The translations under genes were made by a program, and so were the position numbers. From an uncultured Lachnospiraceae bacterium (lineage in GTDB: Bacteria; Bacillota; Clostridia; Lachnospirales; Lachnospiraceae), in NCBI GenBank assembly GCA_910586095.1, contig CAJUHQ010000001.1, positions 42,044-79,412 on the forward strand: a stretch of 37,369 bases of DNA, read 5' to 3'. Shown here one piece after another: positions 7,538 to 14,991 of the stretch (positions within the stretch are counted from its first letter, which is position 1; each line of letters starts with the position of its first letter). Below the pieces are notes generated by a model. It made no database searches. It saw only the letters and a list, made by a program, of their open reading frames with translations, and was not told the DNA's origin.

Positions 7538-9091
7538 ATGGAACAAAGGAGTATAAAATACCGTCATAACATTATGAGTATTCACTCGATTGAGGCATTT
7601 GGGAGTGTGACAGGCAGTGTACATCCAGACCCCAACACACATCAGTTGTGCAAAGATGTCTATTTTGTCAGGGCGCTGGGAGTGAATGTGCAGTATACAG
7701 AAGATATTGTAAAGCTGGATAATAGGATGATACAGTGCATGAGAGAGGGAAAACTGTTGTACAAACGGGTTGATGCATTGCCAGCAATCTTGACAGCAGA
7801 GGATGCAGCATTTTATGCGACATGTTTTGATAAATGGCAGGACAGTCAAAGAACTCATATGGAGACAAAGTGCTTTCAACAAGATCCAGACTTTGCGAAT
7901 ACAGTAGGGCGCGCAGTTGCTGATGTCATAGAACAATATAGGTTTGTAAAACACAATATGTCTGAGACAATCATGAAAAATTTTGTGGTCAAGCTTGCGC
8001 TCTGGTTTGACTTTATTATGGATGGTTTTTTGGTAAATTGGAATGAAAGAAGCACAATCAAAATAGTGTTATCCAATATTACAAAGGAACAAGAGTATTT
8101 GTTTTGCTATATGTTGACATTGGTAGGAGCCGATGTGTTGTTGCTTTATCCTAAGGCAGATCTACTATATACTCAACAAAAACTTAGTGATCTTTCTGTG
8201 CAACTGCATGTGGGGAGCTATTGTGATTTGGAGATACCAAAATATATTGAACCATCAAAAAATATAGGAGTACAATCAAATCATCATGTAAGTGGAACAG
8301 GGCAGATACAAGGTGGAAAGTCGGCATCTAGCGCAGAGGAAACAGGCAAAATCAGGGTAGTGATACCTGCAAGACCAAAAAGAAAGTCATCATCAACACC
8401 GACGCAGGAAAGTGTACCTTCTTCATCACAGCAGCGCCCACAGGTACAGATTCCGCGGCGTGCTACTTCTAGTGAGACAGGCAGGCCTTCCGTTCCCGTT
8501 ATACGATCAGGGACAAGACAGGAGAAAAGTTTTGAGGAGCTTGCACTGTTGGCCTCCTCGGTGGTGATGATTACCATACATGGCCAGTCAGGGGAGTCAA
8601 TGGGAACAGGATCAGGCATTATGGTGGGGCGCGCGGGATACATATTGACTAATAATCATGTGGCTAGCGGTGGCAGATATTATTCTGTCAAGATTGAGGA
8701 TGATGACCAGACATATAATACAGATGAGGTTATTAAATATAATTCAGTGTTTGACTTGGCCGTTATTCGAATAAGTAGAACATTGAACCCCATTCCAATT
8801 TATCAAGGTTCCCAGAAGCTTGTTAGAGGGCAGAAAGTAGTGGCAATCGGTAGTCCACTAGGGCTTTTTAATTCTGTGTCCAATGGCATTATTTCAGGGT
8901 TTAGAATGATGGGGAATGTGGATATGATACAGTTTACAGCACCCATTTCACATGGAAGTTCTGGCGGTGCGGTGCTCAATATGTATGGTGAGGTGATTGG
9001 AATCAGCACGGCTGGAATAGATGACGGGCAAAATTTAAACCTCGCAGTTGGCTATGAATGTATCAATATGTTTGCAAGGGGCTTCATCTAA
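7538..9091 (+). CDS. YceG-like module fused to HtrA-type trypsin-like serine protease
   Basis: A 517-residue two-part protein. The first 240 residues resemble one repeat of YceG, the protein encoded next: an aromatic helix, then IKIVLSNITKEQEYLF, then GADVLLLYPKADLL, ending GSYCDLEIP. Residues about 240-330 are a Ser/Pro/Thr/Gln-rich linker. The C-terminal domain is an S1C (HtrA/DegP-like) protease with a complete triad: H374 in LTNNHVA, D406 in FDLAVIR, S475 in HGSSGGAV. There is no PDZ domain, signal peptide or membrane helix, so it is predicted cytoplasmic. ATG 7538 with AAAGGTG fits better than GTG 7529. It is upstream of yceG and telA on the same strand. The natural inference is a protease recruited to the Ter assembly through the YceG-type module. 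Confidence 0.85.
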   Translation: MEQRSIKYRHNIMSIHSIEAFGSVTGSVHPDPNTHQLCKDVYFVRALGVNVQYTEDIVKLDNRMIQCMREGKLLYKRVDALPAILTAEDAAFYATCFDKWQDSQRTHMETKCFQQDPDFANTVGRAVADVIEQYRFVKHNMSETIMKNFVVKLALWFDFIMDGFLVNWNERSTIKIVLSNITKEQEYLFCYMLTLVGADVLLLYPKADLLYTQQKLSDLSVQLHVGSYCDLEIPKYIEPSKNIGVQSNHHVSGTGQIQGGKSASSAEETGKIRVVIPARPKRKSSSTPTQESVPSSSQQRPQVQIPRRATSSETGRPSVPVIRSGTRQEKSFEELALLASSVVMITIHGQSGESMGTGSGIMVGRAGYILTNNHVASGGRYYSVKIEDDDQTYNTDEVIKYNSVFDLAVIRISRTLNPIPIYQGSQKLVRGQKVVAIGSPLGLFNSVSNGIISGFRMMGNVDMIQFTAPISHGSSGGAVLNMYGEVIGISTAGIDDGQNLNLAVGYECINMFARGFI

Positions 9092-9238
9092 GTCACACTC
9101 GTTGCAGGAGGAGAGGATTTGAGCCAATATAAAACAGTAGTATGAGGACAGAAAACTCTCAGATAAAAGTAATTTTAGATAAATAGATTAATCATAGATT
9201 AATGTAATATTAATATTGCGTGAATGGCAGCAGAAAAC

Positions 9239-9267
9239 TTGAATGTAGTCTGTCAATATGGTATAAT
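9239..9267 (+). promoter_or_regulatory. sigma-A promoter of yceG
   Basis: TTGAAT at 9239-9244, a 17-base spacer, and TATAAT at 9262-9267 with the extended element TGg directly in front. It is among the best promoter matches in the window. The leader to the ATG at 9350 would be about 75 bases. Confidence 0.7.
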
Positions 9268-9349
9268 TGCGGCTATAGAAGCAAAGTTTTTAGGGTTCGA
9301 TTTTAAGCTTCTACTATAGCGTTGTGGAGTTTCGGAATGGAGAAAATCA

Positions 9350-11620
9350 ATGTTTGTGCATAATAAAATACAAAAACTAAATGATTTTTTTGCCGAATTG
9401 GACAGTAGACCAGACAAGTGTGTGTATTTTTATCGAATTAATGGCTACACAGAGGAGATTGGGCAGTTTATACAAAAATACTATGCGACTGCAAGGCTGT
9501 CAGGGGTTATTATAGAGGGAAGAATTCCCAATCCAGACGAAAAAAATCTGGATTATTACGAAGAAATAATGGGAAGAAATTTTCAGATGAGTGTTGCGTT
9601 CATCTCATACAGCCTAAAAAAATGGTTGCCGCGGATGAACGATTATCAGCGCGAAAATATGGCTAATTCCATTTACAATACGTTAGATACTCTCAGAAAA
9701 TCCGGCAAAAATGACAATATGCTTAAAAATGCATACATAAAGTTTATGTGTTGGCTCTATTATAAGTTTGAGCGCATTGCCAATTTGTTGGGTGAAAACA
9801 AGCTTCCTAAAATTTTGTATGAGGGAGAGGTCAGTAATTATGAGTTGCTTTTGCTAAATGTACTTGCCAGCGCAGGTTGTGATATTGTACTTTTGCAGTA
9901 CAATGGAGATGCAAAATATTTAACATTAGATGCCTCTTCACAGATGTCAGACAGTTTAACGATGCCAGGGATGCAAGCATTTCCGCAAGGATTTAGCTTA
10001 AAGCGGGTTCGTGACGAAATACAACATGCTCTAAACAAAGAACGAATTTATGGGACGCGCCCACAGATTGTAAATTGCACAAATGCCTGGATTGAGGGCA
10101 AAGGATTTTGCGACTTTAAGAAGAGTGTCACTACTAGAGGAGAGGACCCAAAGCTTTTTTATAATTGTTATTATCGCATAAATGGCGTGGAAGATAAGCG
10201 TACCTATATCAATGATCTGTATCAATTACAGTTAGAGCTGCGAAACAATAATCGCAAACTTGTTATTATCAATGAGACAATACCACCTCCTACAATGGAG
10301 GAGATTGAGGCAGTAAAGCGCAAAAATTATGCTAAGATAGAGGATATGTTGTTAGATTTGTCCTCCAATATACGATATACGACCAATATAGAATTGCAGC
10401 GCGTTATGATTAAGTCATTTTTAGATGTCATGTTCCAGGAGGAAAAACTCCCAGATATGAATATCAGAAAGCTGACCAATAAAGCAGTGCATTTGATTTG
10501 TTGGATTGTGCGTTACCAGAAGGAGTTGTTTCCTGATTGGAAGATGCCAGAGGTAGGCTGTTTTATTCATTTAGGTCCTTGCAAAAATGAAAATGAGTTG
10601 CTTTTTATAAAATTTTTGGCACGGATTCCAGTGGATGTACTGATTTTAAATCCAAATTTGAATACAAAATGTAGTTTGGAGGACAGTTTATTATATGAGA
10701 TTAGTTTTTCTGAATCATTGCAGGTAGATCGCTATCCACAGGAAAGTACAGATGTTCAGATGGGAACGATCGCATATCACGCGGAGCGTGAATTGGATTC
10801 TATCATATACCAGGATACAGGGATATATCGCAACCAACAGTATGGTAAAGCCAATTCGATCACACTTCAAACGATGTATGAAGAGATTCAGATACTGTGG
10901 AAAGAAGAGCTAAAGTACCGACCTAATTTTAGCACAGACAATGGTGTGGTACTTTTGCCTGTGATATTTGCCAAAATATCAGGCGTCAAGGACGCAATGG
11001 TGTCTAAATATTGGACAGCTATAAGAGAGCTGATTACTGATGATACATTTGTGGTTAAGACAGTGCCCTATATTGACACAACAATGCCTAATGTAATTAA
11101 AAACTTTGCGACAGAATTTTATAAAAATGGACGTCTTCAAAAGAAAACGATCAAAGAACATTCTAGTTATCCATATGGCTTTTTGCGCGAAGAGATGCAG
11201 GAGCATATTCTAGATAAGCTTCAGTTAATGATCGATCAGAAGTTGATAAAGGGGACGTTGGAGAATGGAACAGAGTACACGATTGTGTCAACTATCCTCA
11301 ATCTGCCAAAAGAGATTGTACGACTGATTCAAAAGTTTGATTTTACTAAGGCAAATCCTAAATTTGTCTATTTTAATACAGGAGAAAAGATGATCTCCTT
11401 AGAAGATTCTATTTTGGCAGTGTTTTTAAATCTAGTGGGATTTGATGTATTGTTTTTTGTGCCAACTGGATACCAGAGTGTGGAAAAATATCTGAATAAG
11501 CGCTTGATGGAGGAGCATCAAATAGGGGAGTATGTGTATGATTTGCGCGTTCCCAATTTGTCTCCACTTCCAGCGAATACGAAGACATCATGGCGCGAAA
11601 GGATCTTTGGAAAAAGATAA
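9350..11620 (+). CDS. yceG: YceG-family protein, putative component of toxic-anion/Ter stress system
   Basis: A 756-residue YceG-family protein, known from the Bacillus yceC-yceH stress operon and from Ter clusters. Its biochemical role is unknown. It is built from three related segments, at about residues 100-185, 345-465 and 615-745. Each has an amphipathic helix, a strand, an acidic/Asn-Glu turn, a helix, and a hydrophobic strand followed by a small loop (GCDIVLLQYNGD, PVDVLILNPN, GFDVLFFVP). The last copy ends with EYVYDLRVP. No membrane helices or signal peptide; the tail is basic. The start has GGAG 7 bases before it. It is followed by telA after 277 bases, and the upstream protease protein carries a fourth copy of the same segment. 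Confidence 0.85.
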   Translation: MFVHNKIQKLNDFFAELDSRPDKCVYFYRINGYTEEIGQFIQKYYATARLSGVIIEGRIPNPDEKNLDYYEEIMGRNFQMSVAFISYSLKKWLPRMNDYQRENMANSIYNTLDTLRKSGKNDNMLKNAYIKFMCWLYYKFERIANLLGENKLPKILYEGEVSNYELLLLNVLASAGCDIVLLQYNGDAKYLTLDASSQMSDSLTMPGMQAFPQGFSLKRVRDEIQHALNKERIYGTRPQIVNCTNAWIEGKGFCDFKKSVTTRGEDPKLFYNCYYRINGVEDKRTYINDLYQLQLELRNNNRKLVIINETIPPPTMEEIEAVKRKNYAKIEDMLLDLSSNIRYTTNIELQRVMIKSFLDVMFQEEKLPDMNIRKLTNKAVHLICWIVRYQKELFPDWKMPEVGCFIHLGPCKNENELLFIKFLARIPVDVLILNPNLNTKCSLEDSLLYEISFSESLQVDRYPQESTDVQMGTIAYHAERELDSIIYQDTGIYRNQQYGKANSITLQTMYEEIQILWKEELKYRPNFSTDNGVVLLPVIFAKISGVKDAMVSKYWTAIRELITDDTFVVKTVPYIDTTMPNVIKNFATEFYKNGRLQKKTIKEHSSYPYGFLREEMQEHILDKLQLMIDQKLIKGTLENGTEYTIVSTILNLPKEIVRLIQKFDFTKANPKFVYFNTGEKMISLEDSILAVFLNLVGFDVLFFVPTGYQSVEKYLNKRLMEEHQIGEYVYDLRVPNLSPLPANTKTSWRERIFGKR

Positions 11621-11772
11621 ACTAACAAAACAGTAGTGGGCCAAAAAAGAGAGAAGAAAGTATGTGAACACTAGAGATTTTTATAGGCAAGTATTATCAT
11701 GTAAAGTTGGTGTTTGTCAACTACATGAAGAAATTGTTGAAAGTAAGGTATGTTCAACTAGTAGTTTTGAGT

Positions 11773-11788
11773 GTCTGCTTTAGCAGAC
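11773..11788 (+). promoter_or_regulatory. hairpin in the telA leader
   Basis: GTCTGC-TTTA-GCAGAC, extending to TGTCTGC/GCAGACA, is followed by AAGTGGGAG. It shares its stem sequence with the hairpins at 2629-2647 and 24095-24131. Confidence 0.55.
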
Positions 11789-11828
11789 AAGTGGGAGTAA
11801 GAGTGAAAGATTGTATAATCTTCACGCC

Positions 11829-11871
11829 CAAGTTTGTGTCTGCGCTGCACCCGCAAACTTGAGATGCGCAG
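11829..11871 (+). promoter_or_regulatory. overlapping inverted repeats in the telA 5' leader
   Basis: CAAGTTTG (11829-11836) can pair with CAAACTTG (11854-11861). The loop sequence CTGCGC (11840-11845) can instead pair with GCGCAG (11866-11871). The two hairpins overlap and exclude each other. They end 17 bases before the GAGG ribosome binding site at 11888, so a switch or attenuation role is possible but unproven. Confidence 0.45.
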
Positions 11872-11897
11872 AAAGCAGTGCAGAAATGAGGAAAAAT

Positions 11898-13052
11898 ATG
11901 GGATTGGATTTTAGTAAAACAGCGACACAGACACCGACAGCAATGGGGATGGCAAGTAATAAAAATGAAATTGAAGTGGTGGAAAAATATGATATTGTAG
12001 AGGACAGACAGCAGATGAATGCTGCTTTAGTAGGTTCACAAGAGGTAGACGACATTGTCAGCACAATTGAAGTCAACAATCTAGAGTCTATCGTATCATT
12101 TGGTTCGCAGGTGGCTGAGGAGATTTCAAAGGCATCTGATGTCGTGCTAAACAATATGAATATGTCACAACTTGACGATTCTAGTGAAATGCTTAACACG
12201 CTTGCGCGAATTATGGATAAATTTGATGTGGATGAACTCAAAGAAAATCCAACTTTGTTTGGAAAGCTTTTTGGCAATATGCGCAGACAGCTTGAGAAAA
12301 TTCTTGACAAGTATCACACAATGGGCGAGGAAGTAGATAAAATTTATGTAGAGCTCAAGAAATATGAGTCAGAAATCAAGCAGTCAAACCGCAATCTCAA
12401 TACAATGTTTGAGTCAAATGTGGATTATTATCATGAGCTGGTCAAATATATTTTAGCGGGTGAGCAAGGCTGTAGAGAGCTACAAGCATATATTGCACAA
12501 AGGCAGGCTGATATGGAGGCGACTGGCGATAATTCTATTCAGTTTGAGCTTACTAGTCTTAACCAAGCGCTGATGATGTTAGAGCAAAGAACACAAGATT
12601 TACGGACTGCGGAGAATGTTGCTATCCAGTCAATCCCAATGATTAAGGCGATGGAATTTAGCAATATGAATCTGGTAAGAAAGATTAATTCGGCCTTTAT
12701 CATTACCTTGCCTGTATTTAAGCAAGCTCTTGCACAGGCAATCATGCTCAAACGTCAAAGAATGCAGGCAGAGGCAATGAGTGCACTCGATGCTAAGACA
12801 AATGAGCTCTTGATTAGAAATGCTCAAAATACTGTAGAGCAAACAAAACTTACAACAGCAATGGCAGCAGGTAGCTCGATTAAGATTGAAACACTGGAAA
12901 CAACCTGGAGAACGATTGTGGATGGTATCAACGAAACGCGACAGATTCAGGATGATGCTAAACAAAAACGCATTGAAGATCAGGCGCGACTCGAAACTAT
13001 CAAACAGGAGTTTAATAGGATGTATCATATGCCCGAAAAGAAATATAATTAA
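11898..13052 (+). CDS. telA: TelA/YceH-type toxic anion resistance protein
   Basis: A 384-residue member of the TelA (KlaA, YceH) family linked to resistance to tellurite and other toxic anions. It is mainly alpha-helical, with long coiled-coil stretches from about residue 90 to the end. Typical family parts are the VDxIxSTIxVNNLESIVSFG-like segment, the FGKLFGNMRRQLEKILDKY region, and a conserved middle with the ILAGEQG motif (near residue 180) and IPMIKAMEFSNMNLVRKI. It has no membrane helix and is thought to associate peripherally. The start at 11898 has GAGG 6 bases before it; the frame is open to 11811 but only through a TTG. It is 20 bases upstream of the first terD, clearly one operon. 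Confidence 0.92.
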   Translation: MGLDFSKTATQTPTAMGMASNKNEIEVVEKYDIVEDRQQMNAALVGSQEVDDIVSTIEVNNLESIVSFGSQVAEEISKASDVVLNNMNMSQLDDSSEMLNTLARIMDKFDVDELKENPTLFGKLFGNMRRQLEKILDKYHTMGEEVDKIYVELKKYESEIKQSNRNLNTMFESNVDYYHELVKYILAGEQGCRELQAYIAQRQADMEATGDNSIQFELTSLNQALMMLEQRTQDLRTAENVAIQSIPMIKAMEFSNMNLVRKINSAFIITLPVFKQALAQAIMLKRQRMQAEAMSALDAKTNELLIRNAQNTVEQTKLTTAMAAGSSIKIETLETTWRTIVDGINETRQIQDDAKQKRIEDQARLETIKQEFNRMYHMPEKKYN

Positions 13053-13072
13053 TTTTTAAGGAGGAAAGAAAC

Positions 13073-13654
13073 ATGCCAATTAATTTATCAAAGGGACAGA
13101 AGGTTGATCTGACAAAGGGAAATCCAGGTCTGAAAAACATTATGGTTGGACTAGGCTGGGATGTCAACGCGTTTGATTCTGGTGCAGATTTTGACCTGGA
13201 TGCAGCAGCCTTTTTGCTTGGTTCCAATGGAAAGTGCCCAACAGAGAAAGATTTTATATACTATGGATGTTTGACACATGTAAGTGGAGCAGTAAAACAT
13301 ATGGGCGATAACCTGACAGGCGAGGGAGAGGGCGATGATGAGCAGATCCAGATCGATTTGACTAAAATTCCTGCTAATATAGAAAAGATCGCTTTCACCG
13401 TAACAATTTATGATGCAGATGTGCGCAGACAAAATTTTGGGCAGGTTTCCAATGCCTTTATTCGAATCGTGGATGAATCCAACAATACAGAACTTATTCG
13501 CTATGATTTGGGAGAGGATTTCTCCATTGAGACAGCCGTGGTAGTAGGAGAGCTTTACAGACATAATGGAGAGTGGAAATTTAATGCGATTGGAAGTGGT
13601 TTCCAGGGTGGTCTTGCAGCACTATGTGGTCATTATGGAATAGAAGTTGCATAA
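13073..13654 (+). CDS. terD: TerD-family calcium-binding stress protein 1
   Basis: A 193-residue TerD-family protein, the usual length. The family folds as a beta-sandwich that binds calcium. The acidic sites are intact: DFDLDAAAFLL near residue 41 and GDNLTGEGEGDDEQI near residue 79. Other family marks are INLSKGQKVDLTKGNPGL at the start and WKFNAIGSGFQGGLAALC at the end. The ribosome binding site AAGGAGG is strong. It is followed by a close paralogue after 50 bases, an evident tandem duplication. TerD proteins are thought to act as membrane-associated sensors or scaffolds in metal and envelope stress; the specific role here is not known. Confidence 0.96.
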   Translation: MPINLSKGQKVDLTKGNPGLKNIMVGLGWDVNAFDSGADFDLDAAAFLLGSNGKCPTEKDFIYYGCLTHVSGAVKHMGDNLTGEGEGDDEQIQIDLTKIPANIEKIAFTVTIYDADVRRQNFGQVSNAFIRIVDESNNTELIRYDLGEDFSIETAVVVGELYRHNGEWKFNAIGSGFQGGLAALCGHYGIEVA

Positions 13655-13704
13655 TTAATTTTGTAGCGTTTATTTTATAAAGTAGAAATGGAGGGCAATA
13701 CACG

Positions 13705-14286
13705 ATGCCAATTAATTTGCAAAAAGGGCAGAAGGTTAGTCTTACAAAGGATAATCCAGGACTTACAAAAGTAGTAGTTGGATTAGGTTGGGACGTCAAT
13801 GCATTTGATACAGGTGGGGATTTTGATCTCGATGCAGCAGCTTTTTTAGTGACAGATACAGGAAAAGTTTCAAAGCCAGAAGATTTTGTGTTCTATAAAA
13901 ATCTGAATCACCCATCAGGCAGCGTACAACATATGGGAGATAACTTGACGGGCGCAGGTGACGGCGATGATGAGCAGATCAAGGTTGATTTGTCAAAGGT
14001 GCCTGAAAATATCACAAAGATTGCGTTTACAGTCACAATTTATGAGCCAGAACAGCGCAGACAGAATTTTGGTCAGGTCAACAATGCATTTATCAGAATA
14101 TACAACGAGGTTACAGGAGAAGAGATGCTGCGTTACGATTTGGGTGAAGACTTTTCAATCGAGACAGCCGCTATATTTGGTGAATTGTACAAGAGCGGAG
14201 CAGAGTGGAAATTCAATGCGATTGGAAGCGGTTTTCAGGGCGGTCTTGCAGCACTGTGTGCAAACTTTGGTGTAGATGTGGAATAA
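13705..14286 (+). CDS. terD: TerD-family calcium-binding stress protein 2
   Basis: The second TerD protein, 193 residues, co-linear with the first and strikingly similar throughout (INLQKGQKVSLTKDNPGL, FDLDAAAFLV, GDNLTGAGDGDDEQI, RYDLGEDFSIETA, IGSGFQGGLAALC). Both calcium-site motifs are intact. It has a strong GGAGGG ribosome binding site. It lies between terD1 and a 14-bp stem-loop that precedes terD3, so it may be expressed at a different level from the downstream genes. Probably arose by duplication with terD1. Confidence 0.96.
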   Translation: MPINLQKGQKVSLTKDNPGLTKVVVGLGWDVNAFDTGGDFDLDAAAFLVTDTGKVSKPEDFVFYKNLNHPSGSVQHMGDNLTGAGDGDDEQIKVDLSKVPENITKIAFTVTIYEPEQRRQNFGQVNNAFIRIYNEVTGEEMLRYDLGEDFSIETAAIFGELYKSGAEWKFNAIGSGFQGGLAALCANFGVDVE

Positions 14287-14293
14287 AAAGAAG

Positions 14294-14334
14294 AGGATTT
14301 CTAAGTTTGTGTTTTGGACCAACTTAGAAATCCT
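14294..14334 (+). terminator. 14-bp perfect stem-loop between terD2 and terD3
   Basis: AGGATTTCTAAGTT (14294-14307) pairs perfectly with AACTTAGAAATCCT (14321-14334) around a 13-base loop. No T-run follows, so it is more likely an mRNA-stabilising or processing hairpin, or a weak terminator, than a full stop to transcription. Confidence 0.6.
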
Positions 14335-14376
14335 AGAACTTTGTTAAAAAGTCTTTACAAGTGGAGGTAGAAAGAA

Positions 14377-14964
14377 ATGTCGATCAGTTTACAAAAAGGG
14401 CAGAAGGTGAGCCTGTCAAAAGAAAATGCAGGACTTTCTAAAGTGGTTGTAGGTTTAGGATGGGACGAAGTAAAGCAGAAGAAGGGCTTTTTTGCTCCAA
14501 AACCTCAGGCGATTGATTGTGATGCATCTGCACTTTTGCTCAGAAACGGCAGACTTTGTGCAAAGGAGGACATTGTCTACTTTGGAAACCTCATGCATCC
14601 GACACGCACAGTTCAGCATATGGGAGACAACCTAACGGGTGCAGGTGAAGGAGATGACGAACAAATTGTAGTGGATCTCGCGGCGATACCTGCTGAGTAT
14701 GACAAGATTGTGATTGTCGTAAATATTTATCAAGCAGTTCAGAGAAGACAGCATTTTGGTATGGTTGAGAATGCATTTATCCGTCTGGTAGATGCTAGAA
14801 CCAATACAGAGATGTGCAAGTATAACCTGACAGATAATTACGCGAATATGACCGCAATGATTTTTGGTGAGATTTATAGACATAACGGTGAGTGGAAATT
14901 CAATGCTATCGGGCAGGGAACAACAGACCCTGGACTAGGAGATCTTGCAAACAGATATATATAA
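14377..14964 (+). CDS. TerD-family stress protein 3, divergent subtype
   Basis: A 195-residue TerD-family protein of a different subtype. It has the insertion KQKKGFFAPKPQ before the first acidic site, which reads IDCDASALLL instead of DFDLDAAAF. The second calcium motif GDNLTGAGEGDDEQI is intact. The C-terminal WKFNAIGQGTTDPGL replaces the Gly-rich ending of TerD1 and TerD2. It resembles the TerD paralogue that in Bacillus and proteobacterial clusters stands beside two more similar ones. It has a GGAGG ribosome binding site and lies 27 bases before the ATPase gene. Confidence 0.94.
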   Translation: MSISLQKGQKVSLSKENAGLSKVVVGLGWDEVKQKKGFFAPKPQAIDCDASALLLRNGRLCAKEDIVYFGNLMHPTRTVQHMGDNLTGAGEGDDEQIVVDLAAIPAEYDKIVIVVNIYQAVQRRQHFGMVENAFIRLVDARTNTEMCKYNLTDNYANMTAMIFGEIYRHNGEWKFNAIGQGTTDPGLGDLANRYI

Positions 14965-14991
14965 GATAGAAGATGAGGAGAATATGAAGCA

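Noticed and set aside
13958..14275. 105-codon frame inside terD2
   Set aside because: Overlaps the TerD2 frame in another phase; the TerD protein is clearly the real product.
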